NCBI GenBank assembly: GCA_016709965.1
Contig: JADJLT010000006.1
Span: 372,001 to 436,000 of the forward strand
From: Betaproteobacteria bacterium
Lineage (GTDB): Bacteria > Pseudomonadota > Gammaproteobacteria > Burkholderiales > Rhodocyclaceae
Reading direction: 5' to 3'
Length of the DNA stretch: 64,000 nt
Below, piece after piece: positions 28,509-37,993 of this stretch. How positions within the stretch are numbered: position 1 is the first letter of the stretch; each line of letters opens with the position of its first letter. A model generated the notes under the pieces. The model searched no databases and had not been told where the DNA came from. It saw only the letters and a list, made by a program, of their open reading frames with translations. The position numbers and the translations under genes were made by a program.

Positions 28509-29672
28509 ATGCGCCTGTTTCTGAGTTTTCTCCTGATCCTCGTGCTCAACGCTTGTGCCGGCCCGCAATTGCGCGGTACAGGCGATCTCGGCCTGATCAT
28601 CGAGCGGGCCAGTGGCAACGTGACCCTGGTCAACACCACCTCGCGCCAGCCCTATGCGCGCATCGGCGGTCTGGGCGACCTGTCGCATGCCTCTGTCGTC
28701 TATTCCCGTGATGGCCGCTACGCTTTCATCTTTGGGCGTGACGGCGGGCTGACCAAGCTCGATCTTCTCGAAGCGAAGATCGTCAAACGCGTCATCCAGT
28801 CGGGCAACGCCATCGGCGGCTCGATCTCGCAGGATGGGCGCATCGTCGTGGCCCAGAACTACACGCCGGGCGGCATCAAGGCCTTCGATGCCGAAACGCT
28901 GGAACTGCTTTCCGAAGTGCCGGCTGAATATGCGCCGGGGAAATTTTCCAAGGTCGTTGGGCTGGCCGATGTGCCGGGTCACAAATTCGCCTACGCCTTG
29001 TTTGATGGCGGCGAAATCTGGGTCAGCGATTTCAGCAACCCGAAACATCCGGTGACGCAGCGTTTTCCAGCCGGTCGTCAGCCGTATGATGGGCTGGTGA
29101 CGCCGGATGGCCGCTACTATCTGGCCGGCCTTTTTGGCGAGGACGGCATCGCCTTGCTCGATCTCTGGCAGCCGGACAAGGGTAGTCGCAAGATCCTCGA
29201 ACACTATGGACGGGGCCAGGAAAAGCTGCCGGTGTTCAAAATGCCGCACCTGCGAGGCTGGTCGATGGCGCAAGGCAAGCTATACCTGCCCTCGGTCGGT
29301 CACCACGAGGTATTGGTGGTCGACACGGCAACCTGGAAAGAAGCAGGCCACATCCCCGTTCGCGGTCAGCCGGTATTCGCCATGGCGCGGCCGGATGGTC
29401 GGCAGATCTGGGTTAATTTCGCCTTCCCGGACAACGGCAAGGTCGATGTCATCGATACCCTGAGCGGCCAGGTAGTACAGCAAATGGCGCCCGGCAAGGC
29501 CGTCCTGCACATGGAGTTCGCCCCGCGCGGTGAAAACGTCTGGCTGTCGGCGCGTGATGACAACAAGGTTTTGATTTACAACACCGAAAATTTTGCCAAA
29601 CTGGGAGAAATTCCGGCCGAAAGCCCGTCCGGTATCTTCTTTACTTCCCGCGCCACCCGCATCGGTTTCTGA
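28509..29672 (+). CDS. nirF: Heme d1 biosynthesis protein NirF
   Basis: Periplasmic beta-propeller related to the d1 domain of NirS. The 387-residue protein has a lipoprotein signal with cysteine in LVLNACAG, so it is probably outer-membrane or inner-membrane anchored. SHASVVYSRDGRYAFIFGRDG, GNAIGGSISQDGR and VGLADVPGHKFAYALF are typical. NirF acts late in d1 synthesis in complex with NirN and NirS. It overlaps nirDL by one base (TGATG). Confidence 0.93.
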   Translation: MRLFLSFLLILVLNACAGPQLRGTGDLGLIIERASGNVTLVNTTSRQPYARIGGLGDLSHASVVYSRDGRYAFIFGRDGGLTKLDLLEAKIVKRVIQSGNAIGGSISQDGRIVVAQNYTPGGIKAFDAETLELLSEVPAEYAPGKFSKVVGLADVPGHKFAYALFDGGEIWVSDFSNPKHPVTQRFPAGRQPYDGLVTPDGRYYLAGLFGEDGIALLDLWQPDKGSRKILEHYGRGQEKLPVFKMPHLRGWSMAQGKLYLPSVGHHEVLVVDTATWKEAGHIPVRGQPVFAMARPDGRQIWVNFAFPDNGKVDVIDTLSGQVVQQMAPGKAVLHMEFAPRGENVWLSARDDNKVLIYNTENFAKLGEIPAESPSGIFFTSRATRIGF

Positions 29673-30640
29673 TGAACGACACTTTCGAATTTCGTTTGCT
29701 CAACGAATTCCAGCGAGACTTCCCGCTCTGTCCGGCACCCTTCGCCGAACTGGCGGAGCGCTTGGGCGTGGCCGAAAAGGCGGTTTTGGGCAGCCTGGAA
29801 AAACTGCGCCGCGAAGGGAAAATATCGCGCGTTGGCGCCGTCTTCGCACCCAAGCGCATAGGTGCCTCGACGCTGGCAGCGATGGCTGTTCCCCCCGAAA
29901 AGCTGGAGGCCGTCGCGGCTACGGTCAACCGCTTTCCTGAGGTTAATCACAATTACGAGCGTGAACACCGCTACAACCTGTGGTTTGTTGTCACCGCAGG
30001 CAGCGAAGGGCGTTTGCAGGCAACGCTCGGCGCCATCGAAAAGGCCGCCGGCTATCCGCTGCTTGCCTTGCCGCTGCTCGAAGAGTTTCACATCGACCTC
30101 GGTTTCTCGCTGCAGGGCGAAAAGCAGAAGAGCGTCGCCGCCGCCCGGCCTGTTAAACCGGCGGCGCCGATTGGCGAGTCGGAGCGCCGGCTGGTTTCGG
30201 TTCTGCAGGAAGGCCTGCCCTTCTTCATCAGGCCGTTTGCCCTGATTGCCGAGCGGATTGGTGCGTCCGAATCCGACGTGCTGGTTCGCATCCGGCGCTG
30301 GCTGGAGGAGGGCGATATCAAGCGCTTTGGCGTCGTCGTTCGCCATCAAGAACTCGGCTACACGGCGAATGCCATGCTCGTGCACGACATTCCCGATGAT
30401 CAGGTCAGCGAGATTGGCCGCGCCTTGGCTGAGGAGCCGTCCGTCACCTTGTGTTACCGCCGCCCGCGCAGTTTGCCGGATTGGCCATACAACCTGTTCT
30501 GCATGATCCATGGTCGCGAACGTGCCGAAGTCCAGGCGATCATTGCCGAACTCCGCCAGCGGCATGGCCTGAATGACGCAGCCCATGAGGTACTTTTCTC
30601 GCTGACCCGCTTCAAGCAGAACGGCGCCCGTTATGCGTGA
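29672..30640 (+). CDS. nirDL: Siroheme decarboxylase, fused NirD-NirL
   Basis: A 322-residue fusion of two AsnC/Lrp-like siroheme decarboxylase subunits. Residues 1-150 carry the NirD-like unit (NEFQRDFPLCPAPFAELA, HNYEREHRYNLWFVV) and 165-320 the NirL-like unit (LQEGLPFFIRPFALIAERIG, TLCYRRPRSLPDWPYNLFCM), joined by an Ala/Pro linker. The histidine of HNYER and the arginine-tyrosine loop line the active site in family structures. It removes the two acetate carboxyls of siroheme to give 12,18-didecarboxysiroheme. It overlaps nirG by 8 nt. Confidence 0.92.
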   Translation: MNDTFEFRLLNEFQRDFPLCPAPFAELAERLGVAEKAVLGSLEKLRREGKISRVGAVFAPKRIGASTLAAMAVPPEKLEAVAATVNRFPEVNHNYEREHRYNLWFVVTAGSEGRLQATLGAIEKAAGYPLLALPLLEEFHIDLGFSLQGEKQKSVAAARPVKPAAPIGESERRLVSVLQEGLPFFIRPFALIAERIGASESDVLVRIRRWLEEGDIKRFGVVVRHQELGYTANAMLVHDIPDDQVSEIGRALAEEPSVTLCYRRPRSLPDWPYNLFCMIHGRERAEVQAIIAELRQRHGLNDAAHEVLFSLTRFKQNGARYA

Positions 30641-31091
30641 CCTTACCGCGGTCGACCGGAAAATAATCGCAAAAATGCAAAGCGATTTTCCGATCTGCGA
30701 ACGTCCCTACGCCGAGGTCGCCGAACAATCGGGCATTTCGGAAGACGCGTTGTTAGAACGACTGGAAGGCCTGCTTGCTGCCAAGGTTTTGACTCGTTTC
30801 GGGCCGATGTTCCAGGTCGAACGAATGGGGGGCGCCTTTGTGCTGGCAGCGCTGACCGTGCCGGAAGATCGCTATGAGGCAGTGACGTCGCTGGTCAATG
30901 CCCTGCCGCAGGTCGCCCACAACTATCGCCGCGAACACGCGCTGAACATGTGGTTCGTGCTGGCGACGGAGACACAGGATGGCATAGCCGAAGCAATTCA
31001 CCGCATCGAGCATGAGACCGGACTTCCAGTTTTTGCCTTTCCCAAGGAACGCGAATTTTTTGTAGAAATGAAGCTGGAAGCACGAGTATGA
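30633..31091 (+). CDS. nirG: Siroheme decarboxylase subunit NirG
   Basis: A 152-residue Lrp-like protein with the winged-helix opening VDRKIIAKMQSDFPICERPY, then RFGPMFQVERMGGAF and HNYRREHALNMWFVL. This is the NirD/NirG class, which pairs with an L/H-type subunit. It starts inside the nirDL stop (8-nt overlap) and overlaps nirH by 4 nt, so the three are translationally coupled. Confidence 0.9.
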   Translation: MRDLTAVDRKIIAKMQSDFPICERPYAEVAEQSGISEDALLERLEGLLAAKVLTRFGPMFQVERMGGAFVLAALTVPEDRYEAVTSLVNALPQVAHNYRREHALNMWFVLATETQDGIAEAIHRIEHETGLPVFAFPKEREFFVEMKLEARV

Positions 31092-31576
31092 ACGGAGGGC
31101 AGCTTGACGATATTGATCGCGCGCTGATCGTTGCCACGCAAGGCGGCCTGCCGCTTGTGGCACGCCCCTATCAGTTGATTGCCGGGCAGCTTGGACTGTC
31201 AGCCGATGATGTCATGCGCCGACTGAAGGCGATGCTGGACAGCGGTATCATCCGCCGCATCGGTGTTGTTCCCAATCACTACGCCATTGGCTGGACGGCT
31301 AACGGGATGACGGTGTGGGACGTGGCCGATGACCAGGTCGATGAACTCGGCGCCCGGGTCGGTGCGCTGGATTTTGTCACCCACTGCTACCGTCGTCCGC
31401 GCGCGCTGCCGGCCTGGCCGTACAACCTGTTTGCCATGGTGCATGGCGCTTCGCGTGAAGAGTGTTCGCTCAAGGCGGCAGAGATTGGCGCTTTACTCGG
31501 CAATGCCTGCAAGGCGAGTGACATCCTCTACTCCAGCAAAATCCTGAAAAAGACCGGGCTGAGGATAGGTGGCTAG
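31088..31576 (+). CDS. nirH: Siroheme decarboxylase subunit NirH
   Basis: A 162-residue partner of NirG, of the L/H class: IDRALIVATQGGLPLVARPY, RIGVVPNHYAIGWTANGM, THCYRRPRALPAWPYNLFAM. It is the last gene of the first nir block. Its TAG stop overlaps the TAG stop of the convergent HDOD gene in the palindrome CTAG. Confidence 0.92.
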   Translation: MNGGQLDDIDRALIVATQGGLPLVARPYQLIAGQLGLSADDVMRRLKAMLDSGIIRRIGVVPNHYAIGWTANGMTVWDVADDQVDELGARVGALDFVTHCYRRPRALPAWPYNLFAMVHGASREECSLKAAEIGALLGNACKASDILYSSKILKKTGLRIGG

Positions 31577-32409
31577 GCCAGGGCAGAGGCTTCGGCCAGC
31601 AGCAAATCGAAAACCTCGCCTTCTTCCATGAACCATGCCTGTGTGATGCCGAGTTGCTCGGCAATCTCGGGAGGAATCGCCGCTAGCATGTCTGAAAAGG
31701 TATCTCCTGACTGAATGCCATGGGCAATCCTGACCGCTGCATGAACGACCTGCGCCGGGATGTCTGTGGCCTCCGGTGCGTCGTAATGGCCGACAGCAGA
31801 CTGAATGCATTCAGGAAAATTCCAGCGCCGCGCCAGTTCCATTCCAACTTCAAAGTGGTTCAGACTCAATAGGCGCTCTTCGGTTGTTCTCTGTGCCACA
31901 AGCTCGAGATTTTTCAGTTGATCGGCCACTGCGTCGGATTCGGCCGGAAGGCAAAGGACAATAAGTAATTGGCCAATGCTGTGCATCAGTCCTGACGAGA
32001 AGAGCATTTCCCGATCAGTCTCCAAATCCCTGCCGAGAATATGCGCGATATTGGCAACCAGCATCGAATTTCGCCAAAAGCCAGCCAGATCAAAACCGCT
32101 GACCTTGGGAAAGGCGCTAACCAGTGCGCTGGAGATAACCAGGTTGCGAAAGGTATCCAGCCCTAATAGTTGTACAGCTTCGCTGACTTTGGCCACATTG
32201 CGTCGTGCGCCGTAATAACTTGAATTTGCGAGGCGAAGGACTTTGGCGACAATCACCTGGTCGCTGCTTACCAAGGCTGCCAGTTGCTGGCCTGATACAT
32301 TTTCGTCGCGCAGGCTTTTTACTACCTCCTGCATGACATGGGGAATCTGTGGCAGGCGAACGGCTTGCGAAAACATGGCTTCTGCGGCTGGGTTCATGAA
32401 TGCATCCAT
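31573..32409 (-). CDS. HDOD domain regulatory protein
   Basis: A 278-residue protein that is almost entirely one HDOD domain: LPQIPHVMQEVVKSLRDENV, VLRLANSSYYGARRNV, and an altered HD-like SSGLMHSIGQLL in which the HD metal pair is missing, as usual for the family. HDOD proteins act as scaffolds in stress, motility and biofilm signalling. It faces the nir operon tail to tail and has no partner kinase beside it. Confidence 0.88.
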   Translation of the reverse strand: MDAFMNPAAEAMFSQAVRLPQIPHVMQEVVKSLRDENVSGQQLAALVSSDQVIVAKVLRLANSSYYGARRNVAKVSEAVQLLGLDTFRNLVISSALVSAFPKVSGFDLAGFWRNSMLVANIAHILGRDLETDREMLFSSGLMHSIGQLLIVLCLPAESDAVADQLKNLELVAQRTTEERLLSLNHFEVGMELARRWNFPECIQSAVGHYDAPEATDIPAQVVHAAVRIAHGIQSGDTFSDMLAAIPPEIAEQLGITQAWFMEEGEVFDLLLAEASALA

Positions 32410-32478
32410 GTAAACGATGGGTTATTTTCAATGACTTTCCGGAATCGATCAAACGCAAAAAATTCCGATGGCTCATAA

Positions 32479-32507
32479 AAAAGCCCGGTAAATAGTCACC
32501 GGGCTTT
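32479..32507 (-). terminator. Terminator after the cyanophycin synthetase operon
   Basis: AAAGCCCGGT and ACCGGGCTTT enclose an 8-nt loop, and on the minus strand the stem runs into TTTTTT. It lies 30 nt past the cphA stop. Confidence 0.85.
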
Positions 32508-32535
32508 CTCTATTGATTGCTTGGCAAAATGGCGG

Positions 32536-35109
32536 TTAACCGGCCTCAGCAATCCGCATTGCAATGTGCGCCAGCGCTTCTTCGACCTGGTCGATCAGGA
32601 TCAGGCAAAGGTCGCCGGGTTGCAATCGAGCCAAGGCGGCGTCGATGGCGATGAATTCGCCGGTGATGGCATCGATCTGCTTGGTGCGGCTGGCATTGGC
32701 CAGACCATCACGCAACAGGCTGATCACTTCACCATCCTCGCGTCCGCGCTGACAGGCATCCTGATAAAGAATGACATCATCAAAGGCATCGCCGAGAATT
32801 TCGGTTTGCTGGCGAATGTCGTCGTCACGGCGGTCGCCGGCGCCACTAATCACGACGGAACGACGGACCGAGGGCATGTTGTTGATGGCGCCAACCAGTG
32901 CCTGAATGGCGTCCGGATTGTGGCCATAGTCGGCGATCAGTGTCGCCCCCTTGTAGTCGAAGACGTTGAAGCGGCCAGGGGCGGTTGCAGCATCGCTGAC
33001 GAAGTTCGCCAAAGCGCCCTCGATTACTTCCCACGGATAGCCAAGTGCCCAGCCGGTGGCGATGGCCGCCATGGCGTTCTCGACCTGAAAGCCGATCGTG
33101 CCGTTTCGCGTCAGCGGGATGTTGGCGAGCGGAATGCGCTGCTTTTTTCGCCCTTCGCAGCAGATGATGGCGTCGCGGTCGACATAAACCACACGCTTGC
33201 CTTGGGCTCGGTGCGTGGCCAATACCGGGTTCATGCGGTCACGGGCAAAGAAAATGATATCGCCATGGCAGTGGTGCGCCATGGCGGCAACCACCGGATC
33301 CGCCGCGTTGAGAACTGCCGTGCCGCTTGGCGCGACATTCTCGACGATGACGCGTTTGACCACAGCCAATTCATCGACGGTGGTGATGTAGTTGAGACCG
33401 AGGTGGTCGCCGATACCGATGTTGGTAATGACCGCCACGTCGCACATGTCGAAGCCAAGACCTTCACGCAGCACGCCGCCGCGCGCGGTCTCGAAGACGG
33501 CTGCATCGACGTCCGGGTGCATCAACACATTGCGGGCGCTGCGCGGACCGGAACAGTCGCCGCTGTCGATGCGGCGACCTTCGACGTAAATGCCGTCGGT
33601 ACTGGTCATGCCGACACGCAGTCCGTTCGATTCAAAAATGCGGCCGATCAGGCGGCTGGTGGTGGTCTTGCCATTCGTGCCAGCGATGGCGACGACCGGT
33701 ATGCGGGCGTTATCACCATCCGGGAACATCATGCCGACAATGGCTTCACCCACGGCGCGGCCTTTGCCGAATGACGGGTCGAGGTGCATGCGCAAGCCGG
33801 GTGCAGCGTTGCATTCAACGATGCCGCCGCCTTGCTCTTCGAGCGGCTTGTGCATGGTGTCGCAGACGACGTCGATACCGCATATGTCGAGGCCGACGGT
33901 CTGCGCTGCGGCAACGGCGGCGGCAGCCAGTTCCGGATGAACGTCATCGGTGACGTCGGTGGCGGTACCACCGGTGGACAGGTTGGCATTGTTGCGCAGT
34001 ACGACGCGAACGCCGCGGCCGGGCACTGATTCCGCGCTGTAGCCTTGTTCTTCAAGGCGGGAGAGTGCGATTTCGTCGAAGCGGATCTTGGTCAGTGAGG
34101 TGGCGTGGCCATCAGATCGGCGTGGGTCGCTGTTCACGATATTGACCAGTTCACGCACGGTATGCGTTCCGTCGCCGATGACCAGTGGCGGATCACGGCG
34201 TGCGGCGGCAATCAGCTTGTCGCCGATGACCAGCAATCGCCAGTCGTGCCCGGACAGAAATTTCTCGACCATGATGTCGTCACGGAACTCGATCGCCACG
34301 CGGTAAGCCTTGCGAACCTGCTCCTCGGTGGTTAGATTGACCGAAATGCCCTTGCCCTGATTGCCATCCTGCGGCTTGACGACCACCGGCAGGCCGACTT
34401 CGAGCGCGGCGACCCAGGCGTCGTCTTCGTCTTCAACCGGGCGACCGTGTGGAACAGCAACGCCGGATGCGTGCAGCAGTTTCTTGGTCAGTTCCTTGTC
34501 CTGCGCAATCGATTCGCCGATGGCGCTGGTCAGGCTGGTTTCCGCGGCCTGAATACGTTTCTGTTTGCTTCCCCAGCCAAACTGGACGAGGCTACCCTGC
34601 GTCAGTCGGCGGTAAGGGATGCCACGGGCGAGGGCGGCCGAGACAATGGCCCCGGTCGAGGGGCCAAGGCGGATGTCTTCATCGAGATCGCGTAATTCCT
34701 TCAGCGCGGCATCGAGATCGAAAGGGGTGTCGTTCAGCGCGGCCAGGCAAAGTTCTTCTGCTCGTTCAAAAGCCAGACGACCCACATCTTCTTCGGTGTA
34801 CTCCACGACCACCTGATAGACGCCCTGGTCGACGGTGTGTGCTGTGCGACTGAAGGTGACCGGGCAACCCGCCTGGGCTTGCAGGCCGAGGGCGGCGAAT
34901 TCGAGGGCATGTGCCATCGAGACTGTGTCCAGGTGGTCGGTGGGAATCAGGTCGCCCAGTTCCGGAAAGCGTTCGCGCAGGCGTGCTTCGAAATTGGGCA
35001 GGTCTGAAATGGCGACCTCGCTACCCTCACAGGTAACGATGGCCTGAATGGCGGTATGCCGGCTCCACAGGTTGGGGCCGCGCAGTGCACGAATACGGGA
35101 AACGTCCAT
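32536..35109 (-). CDS. cphA: Cyanophycin synthetase
   Basis: Polymerises Asp and Arg into multi-L-arginyl-poly-L-aspartate, a nitrogen store, using two ATP sites. The 857 residues comprise the N-terminal domain, an ATP-grasp domain (about 210-470, DKELTKKLLHASGVAVPHG, VVVKPQDGNQGKGISVNL, GGIVECNAAPGLRMHLDP) and a Mur-ligase domain with an intact P-loop AGTNGKTTTSRLIG (about residue 480). HGAG-type ADYGHNPDAIQALV lies near the end. It begins 15 nt after the paralogue upstream. No cyanophycinase gene is visible in the window. Confidence 0.93.
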   Translation of the reverse strand: MDVSRIRALRGPNLWSRHTAIQAIVTCEGSEVAISDLPNFEARLRERFPELGDLIPTDHLDTVSMAHALEFAALGLQAQAGCPVTFSRTAHTVDQGVYQVVVEYTEEDVGRLAFERAEELCLAALNDTPFDLDAALKELRDLDEDIRLGPSTGAIVSAALARGIPYRRLTQGSLVQFGWGSKQKRIQAAETSLTSAIGESIAQDKELTKKLLHASGVAVPHGRPVEDEDDAWVAALEVGLPVVVKPQDGNQGKGISVNLTTEEQVRKAYRVAIEFRDDIMVEKFLSGHDWRLLVIGDKLIAAARRDPPLVIGDGTHTVRELVNIVNSDPRRSDGHATSLTKIRFDEIALSRLEEQGYSAESVPGRGVRVVLRNNANLSTGGTATDVTDDVHPELAAAAVAAAQTVGLDICGIDVVCDTMHKPLEEQGGGIVECNAAPGLRMHLDPSFGKGRAVGEAIVGMMFPDGDNARIPVVAIAGTNGKTTTSRLIGRIFESNGLRVGMTSTDGIYVEGRRIDSGDCSGPRSARNVLMHPDVDAAVFETARGGVLREGLGFDMCDVAVITNIGIGDHLGLNYITTVDELAVVKRVIVENVAPSGTAVLNAADPVVAAMAHHCHGDIIFFARDRMNPVLATHRAQGKRVVYVDRDAIICCEGRKKQRIPLANIPLTRNGTIGFQVENAMAAIATGWALGYPWEVIEGALANFVSDAATAPGRFNVFDYKGATLIADYGHNPDAIQALVGAINNMPSVRRSVVISGAGDRRDDDIRQQTEILGDAFDDVILYQDACQRGREDGEVISLLRDGLANASRTKQIDAITGEFIAIDAALARLQPGDLCLILIDQVEEALAHIAMRIAEAG

Positions 35110-35124
35110 GACGCTTGATCCTTG

Positions 35125-37380
35125 TTATTTCCGGGCAATGGCCGGTTTTTTTGCGGGTTGCGATTTCTTGGCAAGTTGCGGTATCAGCTCGGCAGGGTCG
35201 ACCAGATCGATGCCGAAGGTCTTCATCCCTGTCGTCAGTACTTCCTTGCCCAGGTCCATGGCCCAGCCGGCGGCAATGCCGGCCAGCACATTCGCGATCT
35301 TTTTCCCTTGCTTGGCCTTGCCGACATAAGGTGCATTGACCAGTCGGCTGAGGCGGATTTCTTCGCTTCCCGTGCGCAGTACGACGCGGCCGTCGGCCAC
35401 GGTGACGCCGCGCTTGCCAGCGGCAAGATGGGCGACCAGCGTCGGGTTGGCCTGATCGCAGGCAAAAAAGATCACTTCACCATCGCACAGTTCCGCAAAG
35501 TCAGCCACCAGTTCGTCTTCTGCATTCAGGATCGCATGACCATTCGACAAAACCACATCGATTTGCGTCCGGTAAGTGGAGCGTTGGGTCGTGTAGTACT
35601 CGCCGCCAGTTGGCTGAACATTCCAGCGTGACAGGTCTTCTTGGTCCAAGGCGATATTGGTCACGATGCCGATCGAGCAACGGTCATAGGCCAAGCCTTC
35701 GCCCAGAATGACCGGGGCGCCGTTTTCAATGACCGCAGCCTGCACCGCGCGGTTGAGGAGCAGGCGACGACCGCCTTCCCAGTTGGCGGCGCTGGTTTTC
35801 TGAACCTGGCGGCGGCCGAGGTAAATGCCGTCCTTGCAAGCCAGGCCAGCATGCTGGCCGGACAGGTAAAGCAGGTGGGCGACCATCTTGGCAACGGCAT
35901 TCTTGCCATGGGTGCCGGTTACGCCAACCAGCGGTACGCGGCCACTTTGGTTTTCGCGAAACAGGTTATTGACGATGGCCTGGCCGACCGGACGCGGTTT
36001 GCCGATACCCGGCTTGATGTGCATCAGCAGGCTGGGGCCGGCATTGACTTCAACGATGGCACCGCCCTGCGCATCAAGCGGCTTGGAGATGTCCTGGCAG
36101 ACGAGATCGACGCCCGCGATGTCAAGGCCGACGACTCGGGCGGCCAGCGCGACGACCTGGGCCGTGTCGGGATGGACTTCGTCGGTGCAGTCGAAGGCAT
36201 GGTTGGCGTTGCGCTGGATCAGCACTTCGCGGTCCTTGGCCGGCACGCTGTCGGCGCTCAAGCCCTGGCGCTCCAATTCGATTTTGGCGGCCGTGTCGAT
36301 GCGGATGATGGAGAGCGGATGCAACTCCGTCTTGCCGCGGCGTGGGTCGGTGTTGACCTGCGTTTCAATCAGCTGCTCGACCGTGGACTTGCCATCGCCG
36401 ATGACGGTGATCAGGTCGCTGCGATTGGCCGCGACCAGTTTGCCGCCGACGACCAGCAGGCGATGTTCGATGCCCTGGATAGAGCGCTCGACCAGCACGC
36501 TGGAGCCTTCTTCGACAGCGATGGCGTAGGCCTTGGCGACTTCTTCCTTGGTGGTCAGGTCGATGAATACGCCGCGCCCGTGGTTGCCGTCGGTTGGCTT
36601 GACGACGACCGGCAGGCCGATGTCTTCGGCCGCATCCCAGGCATCATCGGCGCTATCGACTTCGCGGCCTTCAGGTACCGGGACGCCGACCGAGGAAATC
36701 AGTTCCTTGGTCAAATCCTTGTCGCGCGAAATGGTTTCCGCAATGGCGCTGGTCTGGTCGGTTTCGGCCGTCCAGATGCGGCGCATCGCAGCGCCGTAGC
36801 CAAGCTGGACCAAATTGCCGTCATCCAGCAGGCGAATGGCGGGGATGTCACGATCATCTGCGGCGCCGACGATGGCGGCGGTGGATGGGCCGAGGTATTT
36901 GCGGTCCACCTTGCGCTTCAGCGTGTGGATGACGTCAGCCAGATCGAAGGGGCGGTCTTCAACCGCCGCGAGGATCAGGGCAATGCCTTGTTCCAGCGCA
37001 ATTTTGGTGATGTCGTCCTGCCAGTTGCGGATGGCCAGCTTGTAAACACCGCGTTCTGTGGTTTCGCGGGTGCGTCCGAAACCGCCGGGCAGGCCGGCCA
37101 TGGTCATCAGCTCCAGCGCAACGTGTTCGAGAACGTGACCGATCCAGGTGCCTTCATGGAGTCGGGCGATGAAACCACCACGCTCGTCACGACTGCAACG
37201 GTGCTCGATCAACGACGGGAGGAAGGCGGTCAGGCGCTCGGTAAATCCCGGCAGTTTGTTGGAGGGATAGTCCTCGAATTCGCCAATGTCGATCCAGGCT
37301 TCGAAGACGGGCCGGTAGGTCCAGATGTTCGGGCCACGCAGATTGATGATGTCCCGAATGATAATGTCTTTTTTATTCAT
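35125..37380 (-). CDS. Cyanophycin synthetase-like paralogue (CphA')
   Basis: A 751-residue relative of the neighbouring CphA. N-terminal domain (LRGPNIWTYRPVFEAWI, HVLEHVALELMTMAG) and ATP-grasp domain (DKDLTKELISSVGVPVPEG, VVVKPTDGNHGRGVFIDL, GAIVEVNAGPSLLMHIKP) look complete. The Mur-ligase domain is shorter and its P-loop reads GTHGKNAVAK (about residue 489) instead of GTNGKTTT, so the residue that coordinates magnesium and phosphate is lost. This recalls CphA2-type enzymes, which use one active ATP site. The end is a basic KKSQPAKKPAIARK tail. Confidence 0.9.
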   Translation of the reverse strand: MNKKDIIIRDIINLRGPNIWTYRPVFEAWIDIGEFEDYPSNKLPGFTERLTAFLPSLIEHRCSRDERGGFIARLHEGTWIGHVLEHVALELMTMAGLPGGFGRTRETTERGVYKLAIRNWQDDITKIALEQGIALILAAVEDRPFDLADVIHTLKRKVDRKYLGPSTAAIVGAADDRDIPAIRLLDDGNLVQLGYGAAMRRIWTAETDQTSAIAETISRDKDLTKELISSVGVPVPEGREVDSADDAWDAAEDIGLPVVVKPTDGNHGRGVFIDLTTKEEVAKAYAIAVEEGSSVLVERSIQGIEHRLLVVGGKLVAANRSDLITVIGDGKSTVEQLIETQVNTDPRRGKTELHPLSIIRIDTAAKIELERQGLSADSVPAKDREVLIQRNANHAFDCTDEVHPDTAQVVALAARVVGLDIAGVDLVCQDISKPLDAQGGAIVEVNAGPSLLMHIKPGIGKPRPVGQAIVNNLFRENQSGRVPLVGVTGTHGKNAVAKMVAHLLYLSGQHAGLACKDGIYLGRRQVQKTSAANWEGGRRLLLNRAVQAAVIENGAPVILGEGLAYDRCSIGIVTNIALDQEDLSRWNVQPTGGEYYTTQRSTYRTQIDVVLSNGHAILNAEDELVADFAELCDGEVIFFACDQANPTLVAHLAAGKRGVTVADGRVVLRTGSEEIRLSRLVNAPYVGKAKQGKKIANVLAGIAAGWAMDLGKEVLTTGMKTFGIDLVDPAELIPQLAKKSQPAKKPAIARK

Positions 37381-37517
37381 GCTTGTCAGGCCCTGCTCCG
37401 TTCCACTGTCAGAAATTGTTATGGGGCAACTTGAGATTATTAACGCTTTCGCACTGTCGCGGATTACCCGCGACGAAAAAATGTCACAACTTGGTACAGG
37501 GCGTTACAGGCGCTGGT

Positions 37518-37988
37518 TTACAGGAAACGATCGAGCAGCTTCTTGCTTTGGCGGTCGAGCTGGGTCTGGTCACGGATCAGGAACTGGATGCCGTGGCTGT
37601 CGGCGATGAGCAGCCGGGTTTGCGACAGGCGTCGGATGTCCTCCTCCCCCTTCAGTAGCAGCTCGGTCTTGCCGCGATTGGTCACAACCTGCCAGGTGCT
37701 CGGGCAGGCGAAGCTGGAGACTGCCTCGATGCACTCGATTTCCGGTACGAACTCGCGGCTGGCCAGTTCGGACTCAATAAGCTGGCCGATAGCTGGCGGG
37801 AGGTCGGCGATGCTGTCGATCCAGGCCACTTCGTGGCCTTCGTAATTGACCAGCGACAAACCCTCGTTAGGGGCAGCGATGGGGAAAGCACGTACCGGCG
37901 TGACTCCTACGTGAACATCACCGTTTTCGGCTGTTAATACCAGTCGACCGTAGCTATCGCGTTGTAGTTGAAATTTTGTGTTGGCCAT
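37518..37988 (-). CDS. DUF1854 protein associated with cyanophycin ABC transporter
   Basis: A 156-residue cytoplasmic protein of the DUF1854 family: VHVGVTPVRAFPIAAPNEGL, VAWIDSIADLP, CPSTWQVVTNRGKTELLLKG, and a final SHGIQFLIRDQTQLDRQS. It starts 5 nt after the ABC transporter gene and precedes the synthetases, the arrangement seen at cyanophycin loci of other betaproteobacteria. The molecular role is unknown. Confidence 0.85.
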   Translation of the reverse strand: MANTKFQLQRDSYGRLVLTAENGDVHVGVTPVRAFPIAAPNEGLSLVNYEGHEVAWIDSIADLPPAIGQLIESELASREFVPEIECIEAVSSFACPSTWQVVTNRGKTELLLKGEEDIRRLSQTRLLIADSHGIQFLIRDQTQLDRQSKKLLDRFL

Positions 37989-37993
37989 GGCGA

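Noticed and set aside
30645..30692. Repeat-like stretch at the start of nirG (GCGGTCGACCGGAAAATAAT...GCGATTTTCC)
   Set aside because: The residues VDRKIIAKMQSDFPICERP are the normal winged-helix start of this family, and the stretch is antisense to the usual in-gene orientation. Probably coincidence.
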